The notes beneath the pieces are model-generated. The model was not told the DNA's origin. It saw only the letters and a program-made list of their open reading frames with translations, and ran no database searches. A stretch of DNA of 64,000 bases from Maribacter litoralis. GTDB taxonomy: Bacteria > Bacteroidota > Bacteroidia > Flavobacteriales > Flavobacteriaceae. How positions within the stretch are numbered: position 1 is the stretch's first letter; each line of letters begins with the position of its first letter. The DNA is taken from NCBI RefSeq assembly GCF_003075045.1, contig NZ_QCZD01000001.1, positions 1,457,710 to 1,521,709 on the forward strand, in the 5' to 3' direction. A program made the translations under genes and the position numbers. Positions 61,201 through 64,000 of the stretch are shown piece by piece.

Positions 61201-64000
61201 ATCGGAAACTTTGGTTACCGCGGGAACGGACATCAGTGTCTCAGGTACAGGTGTTACCGGTGACCCTTATGTGGTAGAAAATACATTTACTGAGATTGAT
61301 GATAGCGTAACGAACGAAATAAATACCGCTTTTACTTCTGCAACCAACACAATGACGATCACGGACAGCAATGGCGCTTTGGATGCTACCATCGTAAACT
61401 CGAACGAACTGGATATCACCGCTGGAGAGATTACCTCTACCATCAACGGTGTCGCTTCCACTCCTATAACCCTACCTGTTGCCGATGGATCGGAAACTTT
61501 GGTTACCGCGGGAACGGACATCAGTGTCTCAGGTACAGGTGTTACCGGTGACCCTTATGTGGTTGCAAATACTTTTACAGAAATAGACGATAGCGTAACG
61601 AACGAAACAAACACAGCTTTTGCTTCTGCTACCAACACAATGACGATTACGGACAGTAATGGTGCTTTGACCGCTCCGATCGTAAACTCGAACGAACTGG
61701 ATATCACCGCTGGAGAGATTACCTCTACCATCAACGGCGTGGCTTCAACTCCTATAACACTTCCTGTTGCCGATGGATCGGAAACTTTGGTTATCGCGGG
61801 AACGGACATCAGTGTCTCAGGTACAGGTGTTACCGGTGACCCTTATGTGGTTGCAAATACTTTTACAGAAATAGACGATAGCGTAACGAACGAAACAAAC
61901 ACAGCTTTTGCTTCTGCTACCAACACATTAACGATTACGGACAGTAATGGTGCTTTGACCGCTCCGATCGTAAACTCGAACGAACTGGATATCACTGCTG
62001 GAGAGATTACCTCTACCATCAATGGTGTGGCTTCAACTCCTATAACACTTCCTGTTGCCGATGGATCGGAAACTTTGGTAACCGCAGGATCGGACATCAG
62101 TGTCTCAGGTACAGGTGTTACCGGTGACCCTTATGTGGTTGCAAATACGTTTACTGAAATAGACGATAGCGTAACGAACGAAATAAATACCGCTTTTACT
62201 TCTGCTACCAACACATTGACGATCACGGACAGCAATGGCGCATTGACCGCTCCGATCGTAAACTCGAACGAATTGGATATTACCGCTGGAGAAATCACTT
62301 CTACCATCAATGGTGTGGCTTCAACTCCTATAACCCTACCTGTTGCCGATGGATCGGAAACTTTGGTTACCGCGGGAACGGATATCAGTGTCTCAGGTAC
62401 AGGTGTTACCGGGGACCCTTATGTGGTTGCAAATACTTTTACAGAAATAGACGATAGCGTAACGAACGAAACAAACACAGCTTTTGCTTCTGCTACCAAC
62501 ACATTAACGATTACGGACAGTAATGGTGCTTTGACCGCTCCGATCGTAAACTCGAACGAACTGGATATCACTGCTGGAGAGATTACCTCTACCATCAATG
62601 GTGTGGCTTCAACTCCTATAACACTTCCTGTTGCCGATGGATCGGAAACGGTTCTCAATGACGGTACGAATACTACTATTGCAGGTGCAGGTACTGCGGC
62701 CAGTCCGTACACTATAGCTGTTCCGGATAACCTGGACAACTCGGTAACCAATGAAACGAACACCGCTTTCACCTCTGCGACGAACACAATGACGATCACG
62801 GACAGCAATGGCGCTTTGGATGCTACCATCGTAAACTCGAACGAACTGGATATCACCGCTGGAGAAATCACCTCTACCATCAACGGCGTGGCTTCAACTC
62901 CCATCGCACTTCCTGTTGCCGATGGATCGGAAACTTTGGTTACCGCGGGAACGGACATCAGTGTTTCAGGTACAGGTGTAACTGGTGACCCTTATGTGGT
63001 TGCAAATACGTTTACTGAAATAGATGATAGCGTAACGAATGAAATAAATACCGCTTTTACTTCTGCTACCAACACAATGACGATCACGGATAGCAATGGC
63101 GCTTTGGATGCTACCATCGTAAACTCGAACGAACTGGATATCACCGCTGGAGAGATTACCTCTACCATCAATGGTGTGGCTTCAACTCCTATAACACTTC
63201 CTGTTGCCGATGGATCGGAAACGGTTCTCAATGACGGTACGAATACTACTATTGCAGGTGCAGGTACTGTGGCCAGTCCTTACACCATTGCAGTTCCGGA
63301 TAACCTGGACAACTCGGTAACCAATGAACTTTCTGATTTAAGTTTAAGCGCTACCAATATTCTTACATTAACGAATCCATTAACTGGATCCAATCAAGTT
63401 GATCTTAGTACAATTTCAACAGATGATCAAACAGTTGAAATGTTCGCATTCAACGGTTCAACATTTGAACTTTTACTTAAAATTGAAGATGACCCTACAA
63501 CTCAGGTAGCGAATTTATCCTCTCTATATGCAGACGGAACTGAAACAGAAATTACAGCAGGTGCCGGAATAAGTATAACTGGAGACGGGTCGAGTACATT
63601 ACCATACAACATCATTAACGATTTTACGGAAGTTGATGGGAGTATTACCAATGAAACCAACACTAGTTTTTCCACTGTTGATGTGGCAGGGGTTGACTAC
63701 TTAAGAATATCTGATTCTAATGGAGACTTAGATGTTCCTTTATCTGATTTATCACATACAGGTACTACAGGTTCTGTGTTTTTTGCAGGAGCCGATGGTA
63801 CTCCAACTGAAAATAACAGCCAATTATTCTGGGACGCAACCAACAATAGGTTAAGTATAGGAAATCCATTACTAGGAACAAATAAACTTACCGTAAATGG
63901 AACAACAAGAACTAGTGGATTAAACAACTCTGATGGTAGTACAACCCTGCCATCTTATAGATTTTCTGATGATTCCGATACCGGTATTTACAGTCCTGCA
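58202..64000 (+). CDS. Secreted mosaic-repeat protein, 3' end cut by window edge
   Basis: 1933 codons from ATG 58202 to the window edge with no stop. Signal peptide about 1-20 (ends CVSAQ). N-terminal module KIGQNPNTIHSASIVELEST ... VYNTDTQCVHYFNGSIWTNL parallels the gene at 53297. After a Asp/Asn/Thr-rich part comes the 14-unit repeat array (residues about 371-1709), then NNRLSIGNPLLGTNKLTVNG and YRFSDDSDTGIYSPA, which match the phage-tail-fibre-like segment of the paralog. Much more protein is expected past the edge. By analogy a fibrous surface protein; whether it has its own sorting domain cannot be seen. The 236-base gap before it contains no clear promoter. Confidence 0.88.
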   Translation, partial: MSTKIKFFLFFSLISFCVSAQVKIGQNPNTIHSASIVELESTNKAFVLTRLSTAQMQAITPLNGAVVYNTDTQCVHYFNGSIWTNLCDGNNTSDFSFADNGDGTITLDDGNGNTVTFNGAAQTISTLNDNGDGTYTYTNENGIETIISIAVTDNQNLQTDNTPGNISIDNGNTIAINVDDADADAQNEIQTLDYTSGVLTLSNDPNATMVDLSAFDQNAADDFSGSFNDLSDLPANLDIDATDDYNTGISFDGTNLTVSDAGGDVSTDISGLAYDDTAIRADVDQNELDADNAIAAVDTKIDNHILADEDTSATNELSDISITGTTVNLTNPAAGATGVDLGNTFATDTELADAITASEALDLDKDANNETNTAFTSSTNTMTITDSNGALDAPIVNTNELDITAGEITSTINGVASTPITLPVADGSETVLNDGTNTTIAGAGTAASPYTIAVPDNLDNSVTNETNTAFTSATNTMTITDSNGALDAPIVNSNELDITAGEITSTINGVASTPITLPVADGSETLVTAGSDISVSGTGVTGDPYVVANTFTEIDDSVTNEINTAFTSATNTMTITDSNGALDATIVNSNELDITAGEITSTINGVASTPITLPVADGSETLVTAGTDISVSGTGVTGDPYVVANTFTEIDDSVTNETNTAFASATNTLTITDSNGALTAPIVNSNELDITAGEITSTINGVASTPIALPVADGSETLVTAGTDISVSGTGVSGDPYVVANTFTEIDDSVTNEINTAFASATNTLTITDSNGALDATIVNTNELDITAGEITSTINGVASTPIALPVADGSETVLNDGTNTTIAGAGTAASPYTIAVPDNLDNSVTNETNTAFTSATNTLTITDSNGALDATIVNSNELDITAGEITSTINGVTSTPIALPVADGSETVLNDGTNTTIAGAGTAASPYTIAVPDNLDNSVTNETNTAFTSATNTMTITDSNGALDAPIVNSNELDITAGEITSTINGVASTPITLPVADGSETLVTAGTDISVSGTGVTGDPYVVENTFTEIDDSVTNEINTAFTSATNTMTITDSNGALDATIVNSNELDITAGEITSTINGVASTPITLPVADGSETLVTAGTDISVSGTGVTGDPYVVANTFTEIDDSVTNETNTAFASATNTMTITDSNGALTAPIVNSNELDITAGEITSTINGVASTPITLPVADGSETLVIAGTDISVSGTGVTGDPYVVANTFTEIDDSVTNETNTAFASATNTLTITDSNGALTAPIVNSNELDITAGEITSTINGVASTPITLPVADGSETLVTAGSDISVSGTGVTGDPYVVANTFTEIDDSVTNEINTAFTSATNTLTITDSNGALTAPIVNSNELDITAGEITSTINGVASTPITLPVADGSETLVTAGTDISVSGTGVTGDPYVVANTFTEIDDSVTNETNTAFASATNTLTITDSNGALTAPIVNSNELDITAGEITSTINGVASTPITLPVADGSETVLNDGTNTTIAGAGTAASPYTIAVPDNLDNSVTNETNTAFTSATNTMTITDSNGALDATIVNSNELDITAGEITSTINGVASTPIALPVADGSETLVTAGTDISVSGTGVTGDPYVVANTFTEIDDSVTNEINTAFTSATNTMTITDSNGALDATIVNSNELDITAGEITSTINGVASTPITLPVADGSETVLNDGTNTTIAGAGTVASPYTIAVPDNLDNSVTNELSDLSLSATNILTLTNPLTGSNQVDLSTISTDDQTVEMFAFNGSTFELLLKIEDDPTTQVANLSSLYADGTETEITAGAGISITGDGSSTLPYNIINDFTEVDGSITNETNTSFSTVDVAGVDYLRISDSNGDLDVPLSDLSHTGTTGSVFFAGADGTPTENNSQLFWDATNNRLSIGNPLLGTNKLTVNGTTRTSGLNNSDGSTTLPSYRFSDDSDTGIYSPA
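59312..63328 (+). repeat. 14-unit mosaic tandem repeat array (4017 bp)
   Basis: Each unit codes (T/I)NTAF(T/A)S(S/A)TNT(M/L)TITD, SNGAL(D/T)A(P/T)IVN, ELDITAGEITSTINGV and then one of two tails. Tail A (LVTAG ... VTGDPYVVANTFTEIDD) gives 288-bp units; tail B (VLNDGTNTTIAGAGTAASPY) gives 285-bp units. Units start at 59312, 59597, 59885, 60173, 60461, 60746, 61031, 61319, 61607, 61895, 62183, 62471, 62756 and 63044. Tail order is B A A A B B A A A A A B A B, and nine times 288 plus five times 285 equals the observed 4017 bases. Confidence 0.95.

Noticed and set aside
59110-63231. A series of minus-strand open frames of 79-229 codons across the repeat array, with similar products
   Set aside because: They are mirror images of the plus-strand repeat (same 285-288-base period), have no start signals of their own and look like no protein family. 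The plus-strand frame is open over the whole region and starts with a signal peptide.
53297-64000. Prophage or phage tail locus
   Set aside because: Tail-fibre-like segments are present, but both proteins have Sec signal peptides, a T9SS type B protein lies between them, and no capsid, terminase, integrase or other tail gene is seen.

Overview
The window looks like chromosome from a marine, probably gliding, member of the Flavobacteriaceae (Bacteroidota; Maribacter/Zobellia/Cellulophaga-like). The reasons are: AT-rich DNA; promoters of the Bacteroidota form TTTG-N19-TAnnTTTG; type IX secretion (T9SS) type B sorting domains; a PorP/SprF protein next to a giant adhesin; and many families typical of this group (DUF1573, DUF4174, DUF6702, CarboxypepD_reg-like proteins, RskA-type anti-sigma). 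The genus is inference. I saw no tRNA, rRNA, CRISPR array or transposase gene.

Layout. 1-6.2 kb: truncated valS, a DUF1573 protein, an aspartyl protease with a PDZ domain, an aminotransferase coupled to murB. 6.4-9.6 kb: ECF sigma/RskA anti-sigma pair, a small membrane protein, a second ECF sigma and lipA. 9.7-15.9 kb: GAPDH overlapping a hybrid histidine kinase, lpxK convergent to it, then a Nif3-like protein and a coiled-coil protein with a degenerate zinc ribbon. 15.9-17.7 kb: DUF4174 and kynurenine 3-monooxygenase. 17.8-21.5 kb: a light/DNA-repair operon (flavin reductase, DUF2256 mini-protein, cryptochrome-DASH, Fe-S photolyase) with a perfect 12-bp inverted repeat in front. 21.5-39.5 kb: a long AT-rich leader, a 92-codon ORF, a 4615-residue Calx-beta adhesin with a T9SS type B signal, a PorP/SprF protein and an OmpA-family protein. 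39.5-53.0 kb: housekeeping and envelope genes (clpP, MscS-like channel, third ECF sigma, MFS carrier, kynU, methyltransferase, PAP2 phosphatase, tatA, M1 peptidase operon). 53.3-64 kb: two paralogous repeat-rich secreted proteins separated by a short protein with a T9SS type B signal. The second protein runs off the window and carries a 14-unit mosaic repeat array.

How the genes work together. The adhesin, SprF-like and OmpA-like genes form the usual surface-adhesin export and anchoring unit of gliding Bacteroidota. The proteins at 53-64 kb mix a conserved N-terminal module, phage-tail-fibre-like segments and recombining repeats. kmo and kynU supply two steps of tryptophan catabolism through kynurenine. 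The photolyase operon gives two different photolyase-family flavoproteins plus a possible flavin reductase.

Most interesting: the 4017-bp array at 59312-63328 (exactly nine 288-bp and five 285-bp units with reassorted sequence variants), the inverted repeat in front of the photolyase operon, the (AAT)9 tract coding poly-Asn inside the Fe-S photolyase, and the arrangement of a repeat protein lacking a sorting signal directly followed by a small protein that has one.
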